From contig SJRY01000295.1 of assembly GCA_011319805.1 (NCBI GenBank), positions 78,320-142,319 on the forward strand: a stretch of DNA of 64,000 nucleotides. The letters run 5' to 3'. Under the pieces are notes generated by a model, which saw only the letters and a list, made by a program, of their open reading frames with translations, searched no databases and was not told where the DNA came from. The position numbers were made by a program, and so were the translations under genes. Of this stretch, positions 1-11,651 are shown piece after piece (positions within the stretch are counted from its first letter, which is position 1; the number at the start of each line of letters is the position of its first letter). This DNA is from Macrocybe gigantea. Taxonomy: Eukaryota; Basidiomycota; Agaricomycetes; Agaricales; Callistosporiaceae.

Positions 1-485
1 TAGGACACGACTCACAGCATCCGGACGGAGGCGGGTCCGCACACTCGCCGTCTTTCACGATCTGCCCTGGCTTGCAGCACTTGCCGTCCGGCTTGTCGCC
101 CGCATACTGCAGTCCCGCGGCACAGCACTAGGCAGAACTTGAACACATCAACTACAAAGATGAGCAAAGGACACGTACAACGCCCTCCCTCGTCTTGTCA
201 TCGTAGATGACGAGGTCTTGTCCAACGGGGCAGCACAAAGACTTGGTGCTTCCCTAATGATTTGAAGCATTAGCAACGCGGAGTAAACAGAAAAGTCATA
301 CGCACCACTGGACGGTAGTCGCGAGGGCCGCCCGGACAAACGACGTTGGTCTTCTGACACACAAAGTTGCCAGAGCCAGGAGGATCCTCGACAAGATCGT
401 AACCACAGGGACACTCGCCACAGTCCTCTTGCGCCCGAACGAGGACTGGGAGAAGCAGGAGCGCGGATAAGATGAATTTGATCAT
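1..485 (-). CDS. Secreted Cys-rich protein, paralogue 1 (3' end outside window)
   Basis: Three exons are readable on the minus strand: 485-306, 253-179 and 127-1, all joined in phase 0 by GT-AG introns of about 50 nt. The protein starts MIKFILSALLLLPVLVRAQ, a clear signal peptide, followed by CxxCxC and later CC pairs (CCPVG, CCAAG, KCCKPG, CCESCP) at regular spacing. The window ends inside the last exon. It is a paralogue of the gene at 1492-2660: the signal peptide, the CCP/CCx modules, both intron positions and the exactly 75-nt second exon are shared. Function is unknown; secretion and disulfide-rich folding are inferred. The start is the first ATG of the signal peptide, with a TATA-like sequence upstream at about 542-551. 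Confidence 0.75.
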
Positions 486-541
486 AATGGTTTAGTCGAA
501 AGAGTCGACAAGAGACGTTGGAGATGGCAACAAGTCCTGCT

Positions 542-551
542 TTAAATATCG
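542..551 (-). promoter_or_regulatory. TATA-like element of the Cys-rich gene 1
   Basis: On the minus strand this reads as an A/T run resembling TATTTAAAG, about 60 nt upstream of the ATG at 485. The placement fits a fungal TATA box. No experimental support. Confidence 0.35.
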
Positions 552-1445
552 GCGTCGAGGAGGTGGATTCGTCCAGAACATTATCACCTTGATGGCCGAG
601 CAAGTGACATACTGACACAGGCATCGTGTTGGGACGTACAACGTCGCCATACCACGTTTCAGATTCAGCACGGAGGACTTTGAGACAAACCTTCTATTGA
701 GCATGCTTGATATGAGTGCATAAGCGAGCGACAAGCACAATCTTCCATTCAATCATAATCGCCGTTCAAGGTGAGCAGACAAACATACTTGAAGGCCGTC
801 AAAGCGCATTTATCCGCAATCATCCGGCGTTTAAGGCTTCTACCTATGCGGACGCTGCTTGCGGTCTGGATAGCGAATTAGCTTTTTTTCTTCGAAGCCT
901 GAGTTTCTCTATGAAGGAACGCTCCAGCTACCTCTGTATGCATACTTCGGAAGGGTAAATGCTTGGCGTCTGATTCGATTGATTCGAAAGATTGCACACG
1001 TCAGTGTCAGATTAACCGTTCACGTGGGAAGGATTATCGCCATTCCTGGAAGTAGAATTAGTTCTGACACGTTGAACGGAAGCTCACGACATTGAGATTG
1101 AAAAGCACGTCGGAACAGGACTTGTCGAGGCACTCACATCAGCTTTGCACCGTTGAGTGGCACTTCTGAGATATCACAACATAGACGCCTAAAGTGGTTC
1201 CATTTGGCGTCGCCTTTCTCTGGACGATGCACGACTCGACATCAGTCGGACCTGCTAATGAAATGGAACGCTCGAGTCCCAAGCGTGCTGCCAATCCAAG
1301 TCGTCAGAGCAAACGCTGTCTGCCCCCCAAGCGCCTATAAGCGAGGAGTATCTTGTGAGCCAGCTTCCAAGCAAGGCGTCGATAACACGATCTGTCCCGC
1401 TAACAGAAGTTGAAACCCCAAATGACCCGTCTTCGTCCAGTTTCA
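552..1445. other. Shared intergenic region between divergent Cys-rich genes
   Basis: About 0.9 kb separates the two divergently transcribed paralogues and probably holds both promoters. Short ORFs here lack domains, signal peptides or splice structure, so none is called. Confidence 0.5.
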
Positions 1446-1453
1446 ATATAAAG
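1446..1453 (+). promoter_or_regulatory. TATA box of the Cys-rich gene 2
   Basis: TATAAAG lies about 40 nt upstream of the ATG at 1492, in correct orientation for the plus-str and gene. Inference from sequence and position only. Confidence 0.45.
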
Positions 1454-1491
1454 CCCCGTGGGCATAAGTTACTTGCATTTGACAGCATACG

Positions 1492-2660
1492 ATGCTGAAT
1501 ATTGTTGTTCAAGCGTTACTTCTTCACCTCATTCCTATCGCGATTGCGAACGACCCATCGCCCACTATCTCGTGCGAAACCGCCGCCCGACGCCTGGCGC
1601 AACCAGTTGACGGATGGAGAATCCATGAAGAAGTGACCGGCGGCGTCCGACGCGAGTACTGTACCCGTGAAGCCATTGATCTCCACTGCGCTCCGGGAAC
1701 ACAGTTTTATCGACCGGTGAGGGAATCGTTGTTCCGACTGCGCAGGCTATTCTGATACATCAATTGTTCAGGATGATCGAGAGGCAGAATGTTGCCCAGA
1801 GGATGGAACGATAACGTGGCAAGACCAAGAAGCCAAGCTCGGATTTGTGAGGAACCGCCGCGTGTTATTGCAAGACACACGTCTGTACTCATGAGATCGC
1901 AGTGTTGCGCCACAGGACACGAATGGAGTGGTGACCTCTCGAGCGGAGAGGGCGGTTGCTGCCCAAACGGCATGAAAATGGTCGACGGCCAGTGCACTCA
2001 GCCGCCTCAGCAAGCCAAGGAAGATGAGCCAGCGGCGGCCGGCGGAGGGTGCGGGTGTTCATCCAAACATGGGCATTCAACCTCGGATTCCGGAGATGAA
2101 GACCATGATGAACTTGTCGATACCGACACAGAGGAGGATCAGCCAGGACAAGACCTCGGCATCCGCTACGGGCATTGCTATCTTCTCAGCGTTGCCGACT
2201 CCAAAAAGCAAATCGGTTCGAATCGCGAAAACGCAGTATACAAGCCAGGCGGCTTGTTCCAAAACATTCCATTCCGCGTCTGCAGATCGACTAGCGACTG
2301 CCGGACAGGGCGCAGCGACGAAAATGTGTTGTCGGACAGTCTATTCTTCCTTCAGGACCAGGTACGAGAGCCTTCTCAAGGACAAGCTGACGATTCACTT
2401 TTCGGCTGTTGCTTCGTGTCTAGATTGGGAGACACAACGATCCCACCGGGACCGCAGGATGGATCGCGAAGAAGGACCGCGGTGTGCTGAAAATGATGTT
2501 CACTATCAAGACAGCAGACGCAACAGGTTTCATCGGGAGCAAAAACGCATCATGCATGGATGGAGAAGACTGTGGTTTGAGGCTCAGCGGGTTACCGAAA
2601 GAGCTTTTGTTCAACGAGACGTCGTGTCTGTTTTACGATCGTAGCGAGGACGAGCTGTGA
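1492..2660 (+). CDS. Secreted Cys-rich protein, paralogue 2, 331 aa
   Basis: Four exons, 1492-1716, 1772-1846, 1903-2361 and 2424-2660, join in phase 0 and give 331 residues without a frame break. The N-terminus (MLNIVVQALLLHLIPIAIA) is a signal peptide. Residues 76-130 carry CCP/CC modules (ECCPEDG, CCATGHEW, GGCCPNGMKMVDGQC), followed by a short acidic linker. Residues about 170-325 form a second Cys-containing domain beginning near GHCYLLSVADSK and containing IPFRVCRSTSDC. That arrangement recurs in uncharacterised secreted proteins of Agaricomycetes. It lies head to head with its paralogue at 1-485 and shares two intron positions and a 75-nt exon with it. Biochemical role unknown. Confidence 0.85.
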
Positions 2661-2811
2661 TGATCCGCAGAGGAGAATCCTACACGTTTGCATCCGAAAG
2701 CCCGGCCTGGTAATGCTTGAGTCTGTAAAAGTCGCCTAGCACGACGCAGGAAATCGCTGTTGAAGTCGTTGTGCTGATGGTCACGTGGTTGACAATTCAG
2801 TTCTGTTCGAC

Positions 2812-4171
2812 ATGACGACGCAAGGGCAGAAGCGAAAACGTAGCATTCAAGACACCCCAGTCGACCTGACGAAAATGCAGATGGCCAGGACGCGCCTTCT
2901 AGCACTGCAAGAAGAGAAGCTGAAATGAAGGAGATAATGAAGCACGTCGACGCCTTGCAGACCATTCTTGGCAGCGCAAAGAAGCTGGTGAGCTCGTTTG
3001 AAGTGGCTACTGTCTACAGCTACTCAAACTCTTTGTCCTTTTAGAAACTCCCATTTTCATCTGTGAGGCCATCGGATCTGTCAAACATGGGTCTCTAGCA
3101 AAGGTCCCTATGATTTAACGACGTCAAGCTAGATGCCTATATCGCAAGCTCGCCTACCGATCCGAGGCACATTCAAGAGCTCTGCAATCAGATCATTCGA
3201 ATCCGCCGTTCTGTTAGTAGTAGGGTGAGTCTCATCGACGCCCCTGTGCACTCCAATCCCGACATACAATTTACCGCAGTTCCGAGCAGATGCTAGAATG
3301 ATCCTCGATGCCGTCCTGCTCACCATCGCCGACATCTCTTTCGACGCCCAACAGAAACGTCCAGTCGCCATTTTTCCAGGGATGCGCATCGCTTCAGCTG
3401 ACGGCGTGCTCGTGCAGAATGCTCATACGAAATTCGAGGTCTGGCTCAGTGGGAATACCGATTACGGGATCTGCACCTATCAATATGAAGCCGATCGCGG
3501 TATGGGGTTATGCGTCTAAACGTACTATTTGACCCTGATTTTTTCGCAGCCAGGGTGCTACAAGCTTCGTTTGACGTTCGAAGAGGTATGCAAAGAACTG
3601 CATCACCCTGGTGCAAGAGAAACGTGAACATGAGCCGGAAGCTACGAGCCAGGCCATCGCCCTGAGCGAAGTAACAGGGTAAGCATCTTTTCATTTGCAT
3701 ATTCCTTATTCTTTCCATTTCATCCTGAACGTCCTGCACATAGAAATAAGACGGTGGAGGGGCTGGTGGGGACACTCGGAGCGTATAGCTGGGCTCAACG
3801 ACGTGTATACGTGGTGGTATCCGACTACAGACGCGTACCCGAGGGCTATATACTATGATCATGTGATATCCCGGAGGAGGGCCTCCGGCCCTACTCCAAC
3901 GGTCCGGTACTGTCTGTCCGACGGACGTCAATGGATGTTTGCAGTGTATACAGTCGACGATCAAGGAAATCGCATTTCTTATGATGGACCGGTGCTCACC
4001 ATAATGGAGCCAGAACCTCGACCTGCTGTTCAGCAAGGGTTTGAGAAGGGCGTTCAACGCCTTGTGGAAGTATTGTATCATTGGGTACGTCTCTCTAATT
4101 TTACTGCATTTACGGCCTCTAAAAAAAACCTGCTTTTCGCTACTGCACGGTAAGCTAACATCCGACAGTGA
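2812..4171 (+). CDS. Hypothetical multi-exon protein with frame breaks
   Basis: A gene can be followed from MTTQGQKRKRSIQ at 2812 through several exons to a TGA at 4169-4171 that directly follows an intron acceptor. Blocks that look coding are a Lys/Glu-rich helix ending near 2990, an exon at about 3131-3225, one at 3282-3500 (FRADARMILDAVL...), a short one near 3550, and one at 3750-4083 containing SDGRQWMFAVYTVDD. The first exon stays open only if one A is added to the AAAA run at 2872-2875, and there is at least one further break near 3550-3630. I do not recognise the family. Either the local sequence is missing bases or the gene is decaying; exon limits are approximate. Confidence 0.45.
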
Positions 4172-4425
4172 CCCAAGAAACGCTCTGCACCTTAGAATAG
4201 CTGTGTCACCATCAGCAAAAGGGAACCCGTACCTGTAACTCGTACCCATACCTGTCTTATAAGTAAAAGTTGACGAGAGCTGCTAAAATAAAGCACGTAG
4301 CAAGCAGAGAAGGGAGATGAATAACAATAATTTAATGATGTTCAACCCTAACCGACCGATCTCATGGCAGAGCCGTCGGATTAAAAGACATCCAGGCAGT
4401 CCCGGCACAATCAAAAAAGTAATTT
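4172..4425. other. Intergenic, nothing recognised
   Basis: A/T-rich spacer between the hypothetical gene and the tRNA. A T-run near the tRNA 3' side on the minus strand could serve as a Pol III terminator. Confidence 0.4.
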
Positions 4426-4506
4426 GACGAGAGCGAGATTCGAACTCGCGCCCCCGAAGAGACCAGATCCTGATTCTGGCGCCTTAGACCGCTCGGCCAT
4501 CTCGCC
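4426..4506 (-). tRNA. tRNA-Leu (anticodon CAG)
   Basis: The minus strand folds as a complete tRNA. The acceptor stem GGCGAGA pairs with TCTCGTC (one G-U). The D-arm contains GGCCGAGCGGTCTAAGGC. The anticodon stem CCAGA/TCTGG encloses the loop ATCAGGA with anticodon CAG. A long variable arm is present, and the T-arm carries the TTCGAAT loop. The long variable arm makes it class II, as expected for leucine. No intron is seen after the anticodon. The 3' CCA is not encoded, as in other eukaryotes. A tRNAscan-SE run would confirm it. Confidence 0.93.
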
Positions 4507-4652
4507 TTGTTCATATTATAAAAGCAGTATCATAATCTAAGCATCAGGCCTGGGTGCTCGTTTTTATATTGTCGTCGTACAAGAGTCTTTCCTACGGCTT
4601 CCACGGTCCTCGCACACCTCCCATCCGTGACGTTCATACCATATCACACCTT

Positions 4653-5997
4653 TTATCTCTCTCCGACAGTCGTCTTACCCTGCAGCTTCCGTCCCTCCTC
4701 CATCCTATCCTCGTCATGCTCCAGCTTTCCAGAGATGACTTTGATCTCTCCCTTGATCTTATCCACCAGCCTGACGTGACGACGCGGAGGTGCAGCATGG
4801 TCATCGCGATCGCGTTCTTGTTCACGTTCGTTCTTTGTTCTCGATTCAAATTCGCCGAGGTCGAGTCTATCATCGGCAACATCGTCAGTGGCTTTTGTCT
4901 CGGGAATCGCGGTGGCATCGGCTGTCCGTAAATCTCCGCTATCTGTATCTCCTCGCGAAGAGGTCTGTTCTGGGTCAGCTTGACTCATGACTTTCCTGGA
5001 ATGTATAGTTTGCAGCCCGGAAAGAGGCGCCTCACTGCCTCCTTCAAAGACGTGCATTTGACGATCTTCAGAGTCCGCAGACATCTGCTCGTCTTCCGCA
5101 GGCCGCAGCAGGACGGGTCGGCAGTCGGGCCTTTCATCTAGCGCCGGCTGGTATGCTGTTACGGAAGGAAGATCGCCACGCTGTACGACCTCCTGAGCTA
5201 GTGGACGAATTCTGGACTGCAGATCCGCGGAACTTTCCGTGTCATCAGCGTGCTCACGCTCCGCATGCTCGTCGTTCGTGTGTGACCCAACTTTGTCTTC
5301 CGAGCTGGCCAGTGACGGCGTGAAAGAAGCGACATTGAAATCCGAATCCGAATCCATCTGCGTCCGGGTGCTGAGGTTCGACGGCGTGCTCGAGTTTAGG
5401 GGGGGCTGATAGTCGCGATTGCTATCATGCCGAGAGGGGTTCGTATGAGGTGTTAAAAACGACATGTCTGGTCAAGATTTACCCGTCATGGATAATCGAT
5501 TTAACCTCGTAAAAGGGCACAGCACAGCGTACCTCTCGGTGAATCGTTTTGCTCATCTGCAATGCATGCTCCATCTTCCGTGTTCTGAAACGCTGTTGAA
5601 ATCGGTATACAACTTGCGAGTGCGCATTCAAAACATTTTACCCACAAGGCACAAAAACAGCCGCATACGGCATCGACGCTTCGGTATTGCTTACTGAGAG
5701 AGCTGTCAGACCCCGTCAGACTCGCCACTCCCCAAACTACTCACGAGGGTATGGAGTACGCGCTTCAAGCGCAGGTTCTTCCGATGTCTGAATAAGACCT
5801 TTCGCCAACTCTATCACGCCAAGAGTGAGGTTCTTCATGTCAGATGCGAGCGACGACGCCGCCTCGCTCTCTCCTTGCCCTTGCCCAATCTCCCCTGGGT
5901 ATGCACCAGGAATGTCTGGATCCTTTGCATTATCCGTCTCGGACGGTGCAGGGACTTGGTTTGGATCGAGTTTGGCGAGCTGCTGGTTCATCTGCAT
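4653..5997 (-). CDS. Hypothetical protein with C-terminal CsbD-like motif, 375 aa
   Basis: Three exons (5997-5745, 5592-5533, 5467-4653) join with matching phases into 375 codons without a break. The N-terminus (MQMNQQLAKLDPNQV...) is polar and likely helical. The middle is a long acidic, Ser/Asp/Glu-rich region expected to be disordered. At about residues 337-368 lies a basic helical motif, KIKGEIKVISGKLEHDEDRM then EEGRKLQGK. Its G-x-x-K-x(5)-GK pattern resembles the short CsbD-like stress-protein repeat, which also occurs in small fungal proteins. There is no signal peptide or membrane segment. Function is unknown; the CsbD link is a motif-level inference. Confidence 0.7.
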
Positions 5998-6807
5998 CGA
6001 CGTTCAGACTTGCAATGAAAGGGGTTTATATAATCAGAATCACGCCTTCTCTGAGCTATGGCGTTGTCGCCTCCGTCTACGGGTGGAGATGACATCATCA
6101 TTCCGCCTATGATGTCATCGGAATTATTTCTTGTCAGCTGCAAGGAATACACGGCCACAAATGTAAACTTTCCATTGCCATTGCCCAGACTCCCAAGTTT
6201 GATTGCTGGTGCAACAGCATGCGGGCCCGCGGAACGATCAGCATTATCCATTATGCTGGCACCACCATCAAAACTCTCCAGTAGCAACCTTACCGCCACC
6301 AACGTATCCCAGGCAATTCATAATGGCCAAATAAATGAATTCTGAATTCAGGGTGAGGAAAGGGACCCGCGCAGTCAGGGGGCTCAGCGCCCATCATGTT
6401 CCCAGTCTCATTCGAATGCCACGAACGGAGGAGCGTTTTGATCTCAAGTGCTGTTTTTTTTTTTTCTTTTTTTGCGTTACGTTGAGCCCGGATGCAGTTT
6501 ATGTTACTTGTCAATGGGGCGAGACGATGCCGTCACTTGTGCCCACGTCAATCGCTCGATCTGGCTCTTCTGTTTGGGTCGTTCGCTTGCAAGTTGCAAG
6601 TCACACCCCACACTTGACAATGCTTGACAGCTCAGGGTGCAGACATTGCTGTGAAGCCAAGGAAACGCTGCTCGCAACACAAACCCGTCCTCGTTGCTCT
6701 TGGTTACGCAGATCTGTTACTCAATTGCTGTTGAAAGTCTCGTAACGAAATCAACACCGCACGATTCGAGAAAATTCCGCCGCACCAGCGCATCCTCCTA
6801 GATTGGA
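5998..6807. other. Intergenic with T-tract
   Basis: No gene is supported here. The plus strand has a long interrupted T-run at about 6449-6470. Short ORFs are not conserved-looking. Confidence 0.4.
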
Positions 6808-9277
6808 TCAGTCATCGACGTTCATGCGACCGCCATCGCCGCCGCCCTCAGAAAAACCCTCAGACAGATCATCGTGCATTTTCCACATGTCGTTGGCGAG
6901 CTCCGTGAGTTCTTCGCTCATGTCGCCCTGGAAGGTGTTTTCCAGCCCGACGAGTCTCTGCTTCGCGTACCGCTCGATCGACTCGGCGTAGGTCTTGAAC
7001 AGCGCCGCAGACTCGCTCGTCGCTGAGAGACATGTAAAAGCCCGGGCTGGATTGTAAGTCGAGGCGTGCCGCGCTCCGTGAGACCCACGACGGCGCGGAG
7101 TGGGGCTCGTCTTCGTTTTGCCCAGATCAAAGATCGTCGCATAGTAATTAGGAAGAGGAATTTCTGATGCACTGTAGCTTGAAACATCGAGTGAATGTCA
7201 GAGAATCACGAAATCAGGATTAACCGAAACAACCGGACCTTCTGGCCGACGATGACGAGAACCCAGCTGTCCATCCATCATAGGTTTCCAGACCAGGGAC
7301 GGAAAATCCTCGTGTGACATCCAACCGTGCATACGTCTTCACCTGCGACAAGGGAGAAAACACGGAGGAAATGCGAGATAAAAAAAAAAGGGTCCTAATT
7401 CAGCACATCCACGAGCACTGCGTCTATGGCAAAAATTCACCGAATTCGACGACGACGACGGGCCGGAGGAAGTAAAGTTCATTGACCGGTCGTCAAGGTC
7501 TTTAAATGAAGACGGCGACGACGCTGACGGATATGGGAAAATGCCGCTCAATTGGCAGAAAGGAATCGTGCTGCCACCTGGCCCAGAGCCACCGAACATC
7601 GCCGACAACGTCAAGATATCGTCCGGCGTTTCCTTGTCTCCAAGCCTGTTTGGGGGATCGTCGTAGGAGCGAAGTTGGAGACAGGCACGTCAGTATAGGA
7701 ACCGCGGAAAATTAGAAAAATGGGATATGACGGAACTCGCCGGTCCGGAGAGGAAGGGTTGCGCTGTCAAGGTGGGCCGCGATCAGAGCAGATTCGCCGT
7801 ACGCTTTGCTCCTGGTGGCATCTAGAATGTTCAGTGGTGGCGTTAGTTTGTATTCTTCCCTGAGGCGCGGGTTTGTCGTCTTTACATCGTGCATCAAAGA
7901 GGAACTCCAGCCAGGGTTTTGCTTTCTCCAGACAATTGTGCCTGGATCGGGACGCATAGGGATGAGGAAAGGTCGTTTACTCCCCTCAGATAGAGGGCAT
8001 CATTGACGAGCTTGACGGCGTTCTGTGGCTAGAAGAAAAGCTCATCAGGGATCAACCTTCAGATTCGACGTACGAAATGAATGAAGAATTTTAGGAAGGA
8101 ACGAAAGGACGGAACACGATGGGATAAGGAAAGTCAATACTCACACTCTTGGCTTCAACCACGGCGTCTGAGAGGAACGGTATGAGAATGTTTGGGAGTT
8201 TGCTGAATTCATCCCTAACGGTGGTCAGAAAGGAGTTGGTAAAACCCCGAACGTCGCAGTGTCATTCATGACTTGCAAGCCTAATGTCCATTGTTAAGAC
8301 CCAGGCTTCCAGAAAATGTTCGTCTTTTCTCACTCACCTGAAGGTGATCGCATTCTTCAAAGAACAGGCGGACAGAATCTTCCATCAGTTCAACATCCTG
8401 CAGAGACAGCATCGCTCAGAGGCCCATCCTGGAGACACCGCTTTGCTTCTGGATCTCTCACCTCATTGTAGCGAGAGAACAATTCTTTTCCCATGTTCCA
8501 ATTTCCTTCAACATTTTCCCACTGCGGGGGATCAGGAATGCGCTGTATCGTTCTTGGAACGTAGGACACCCGACTCAGATCCGACCAATACCGTATTTCA
8601 TTTCCTGGGATTGGATGTTTCTCTTCGAGCGTGACCTTGGATTTAATTGATCCCGTATCGGCATGGCGAAAAGTGCTTTTCTGTATCGGCTCTTGTTTGT
8701 ATTCAACGACGTGCCCTTGCCTAGATTTAGATCGGTAGGCAAAATTCCGAGTGCGGCGATACAAGAAAGATTTTTTCATATTGAAGAAGGACCGGGGGAA
8801 AGTAAGGAGAAACGACAACCGGGACGTCGATAGATGGTGTGAAACTGCAAGGGCAATGCTCACCATATCGCCGAGAATCCTCGTCTGGAAGGCCTTCCTC
8901 GTTTGTCTCAACCAAGGTGTTTTGTTTTCGCAAGCGTTCCAAAGTTGGCTTGTTGATGGTTTTCATAACGGAGATAAGGAAATAAGCACATGCAGGACAG
9001 ATTGATGGGTCTGGTATGCACTTTTGTAGTCAAAAATAAGAAGCCGGGGACAGTACGTGCGAATGCCCTTCATAGCAGAATCTGCGCATTAGAACCTATC
9101 AGCTACAACGAGTATTTGAATACATAGCGCACCTTCTCATTCAATCCTTCTCTGAAACACACATTTGAATCGACAGCCGTCTCCTCACCGTTCCAGTAAT
9201 TTTGTTTGAATGTTCCAAAAGTGAGCGCCGACATAGTTCGAGAGATTGCCAGCCTGAACATATAGGATTTCCTTCAT
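6808..9277 (-). CDS. DML1: DML1/Misato family protein (tubulin-like), with frame breaks
   Basis: The first exon starts at the ATG at 9277 with MKEILYVQAGNLSNYVGAHF, the hallmark N-terminus of DML1/Misato. This family has a tubulin-like fold and acts in mitochondrial inheritance and distribution. Later exons keep the family's order: a FREGL motif, YCPRLLIFDYK, VVEYKQEPIQKS, an FFEECDHLQ block, DEFSKLPNILIPFLSDAV, ALYLRG, CVPIQ, AAHLDSATLPLR and QLSGIFP. The C-terminus ends MNVDD at 6810. The exons do not read through. The frame changes near 9196-9207, 8908-8917, 8245-8248 (a CCCC run) and 7905-7935, each repaired by one or two extra bases at short homopolymers. No substitution-type stop is needed. 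Identity is firm; whether the copy is functional is open. Confidence 0.8.
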
Positions 9278-9888
9278 GAGGAAGCTGATGTATCTTGAAG
9301 AAAGTTGGCAATCGACAGCGAATTCCTAACCGCGAAGAGGCAGCCCGTCACGGTCACACTGCTAAGGTGCTCTACACGTGATTTATCCACGATAATTAAA
9401 TCAACCACGCCGCTTTTCTCCTTTTCTCCATATCAGACCATCGATAGGAATCACCTTGGTTATCGAGGCAAGAAATTAATAGGCATCAAGCCAATTTCCT
9501 GGTTTTAAGCCGGAATATGCTCGTCAAACTCGGAGAGAACGAGGGTTATTTTCGTGCACCCACTCCGCATTCCACGCGGTTTTTCTTCTGTGGTCGAGAC
9601 GTGTGTGGGTAAAACGTTCAGGAGATACGGCGCCGCTTCTCTGCGTGGGGGAACTTGGCTGCCATACGCGACATTGCAAAACAACAACAGAACTTGATCG
9701 CGATCGAGGAGGTATGAAAATAAGCTATGAACCTTCTTTCTGTTGATCGTCGTTCCATGCAACAGCCTTATGTAACTTGGATGGGATATCATGAAAAGAA
9801 ACGCACAATTTTCGTTCTCGGTGCAACCTCGGACCATTGCTCTGCTGGACCAATTGACTGCAGTCTAACTTCCAGCAATCTATCCGCC
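9278..9888. other. Intergenic, promoter side of DML1
   Basis: No supported gene. A minus-strand ORF at 9505-9837 has no recognisable features. Confidence 0.35.
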
Positions 9889-9913
9889 ATGCCAGCTGAA
9901 TCTTGGCTTTTCT

Positions 9914-10279
9914 ATGTCCGGTCTTCCCTCGATCAAGGTACCATATGGGAGGGTGCAATCCATCAACCATGCCGAGGCTCGGACATGTGTTTGCCTCCGG
10001 CGCCTCGGAGACCTTATTTGCTTCTTTCACTCAATGGTGGCGCAAATCCGCGCACAAGCCACCCTGAAACACATTGGCACATCCTTCAAGAAGCTTTCCG
10101 AAGAGTTAGCGACGAACACCCGCGCACTTGTGAGAGTCGATCGACAGGAGCCGCTCTGGCAGATTGCGAATTTGACATGCGAAGACACCAACGGGGTTGT
10201 GATCCCGGATCCTCATTCACAACGTGGAAACCAAGAGGTTACGCGTACAGTCTATGCATTTTTTTCCATTATTACGTGA
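9914..10279 (+). CDS. Possible hypothetical protein
   Basis: A plus-strand frame from 10058 to 10240 looks coding, with a helical stretch HIGTSFKKLSEELATNTRAL and then LWQIANLTCEDTNGVV. Just upstream, another frame (FASGASETLFASFTQWWRKS) also looks coding. The two would join if one C were added to the CCACCC sequence near 10058-10064. No family, signal peptide or membrane segment is recognised, and the 5' end is unclear. It may be a short broken gene or a chance ORF. Confidence 0.3.
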   Translation: MSGLPSIKVPYGRVQSINHAEARTCVCLRRLGDLICFFHSMVAQIRAQATLKHIGTSFKKLSEELATNTRALVRVDRQEPLWQIANLTCEDTNGVVIPDPHSQRGNQEVTRTVYAFFSIIT

Positions 10280-10372
10280 TTACAGTATGCTCAGACCAGC
10301 TGGGATTTACAGACAACAACGTGTTACAGAGACAACTGACAGCAAGGATAAGGAAACAGTGAACAGATAACG

Positions 10373-11651
10373 TCACAGCACAACGCGAAGTTTATCTAAA
10401 GCACGGCGATCTTCGGAAGTCAGCGGTGTATAGCCCGCATGTCCATGAGGTACTTGGTTGGGATAATTGCGAGGGTGTACTGGCGCTGGCCGGTGCATGG
10501 GGTTGCCCAGCGTCGTCGTAAGAGGCGGTAACACCATTTGTTGGGGATGATTGAGGTCGGGTGGTCGTACGGTTGTCATATTCGGCAGAATGCGTTGATG
10601 TCGTCTGGGTGATATTGCCATAGGTTCTGCTGTGGGTGAGAGACTCGGGACATGGAGCTAGAAGAGGTACTGGGGGACTGCGGAGAGGATGAGGTATGAT
10701 GGTGGTTCGCAAATCTCGTGGAGGCGTCGTAACTCTCGTTCTCGTCGGAAAAGTGGGAAAAACGGTCCATCCGATTGTTGAGCACCTTGCTACTCATGAA
10801 AATGCCAGGCGGGACTCGAATACTTCGCAAGTAGTGATAGTCCTCAATGACGGGCAGCCGACTGTAGTCCTTCCCCTGGCGGAAACAACGTATGCATAAG
10901 CATAACAAGCCAAAAATACCTGAGCAAACGTTTTTTGTACCGAAAAATATGCGACGACATGCCACTTGCGACATTCCGGGATGCCGGGAAGCTGGACCGC
11001 CACGGAATAGGTCTGTTTGGTCAGCCCATCTGGCTTTGAGGGCCTATCTTTCCGTCTCGTCGGTGCTGGCAGCACGGCGTTAGGGTCAGACGCTCTCGGG
11101 CTCTATAGCAGTTGATTCAATCACAAACATTGAGCGTCTCTCCCTCGTGAACCAAGTATGGCGGATAGGCCACCTGCGTGCTGCCTTGGCATCCCTTTCT
11201 TCCTGCGTCGTCTCCACTTTCTCTCGTAGAATAGATAGTCACCTCGCATCCGACTTTGCGACCTATTGAGGAAGGGTAATAACGCGTCGAATCAACACAG
11301 CAGCGGAGACATTGATGGAGAAACCTGCCATCGACGGCCATCCGTCCAACGCAACAGGCCACCCTCGTCTTGCGCCTCTTCCCAGACATAGACGTGGCCA
11401 CTTTTCAATTCCTCTCTTTCTCCGGACAGTAAACGACGTCGGATGATAGGCAGAATGTTTTGCCTAACCGCCTCCAAGACAACGTGCGCATCGTGCGCAT
11501 CTCGTATATCTGTATAGACAGATCATAAGCACCGTGCGTGATACACCACCGGAATGGAATTGTATCTACGCAAAGATGGGTGGGTGACGACAGAATTCCT
11601 AGGGGGCGGAGAGGCTAGACTCGGATGAAGCGAAGATCTTGCAAAAGACAT
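10373..11651 (-). CDS. Gti1/Pac2 (WOPR) family transcription factor
   Basis: Minus-strand exons spell out a WOPR DNA-binding domain. Box A is HVVLEAVRQNILPIIRRRL followed by GHVYVWEEA and the signature RWTDGRRW. After a GT-AG intron comes SQSRMRGDYLFYE. Box B is SKPDGLTKQTYSV, with CRKWHVVAYFS after it. Then comes DYSRLPVIEDYHYLRSIRVP and a Ser/His/Gln-rich tail ending LTSEDRRALDKLRVVL. WOPR proteins such as Wor1, Ryp1 and Gti1 control morphology and virulence or mating switches in other fungi. The start chosen is MSFARSS at 11651, ahead of a very short putative intron. The frame needs one extra base at TTT 11218-11220 and another near 10590-10620. Nuclear localisation is inferred. Confidence 0.85.

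Noticed and set aside
2633..2965. 110-codon minus-strand ORF
   Set aside because: Antisense shadow of the last exon of the Cys-rich gene and the first exon of the next gene.
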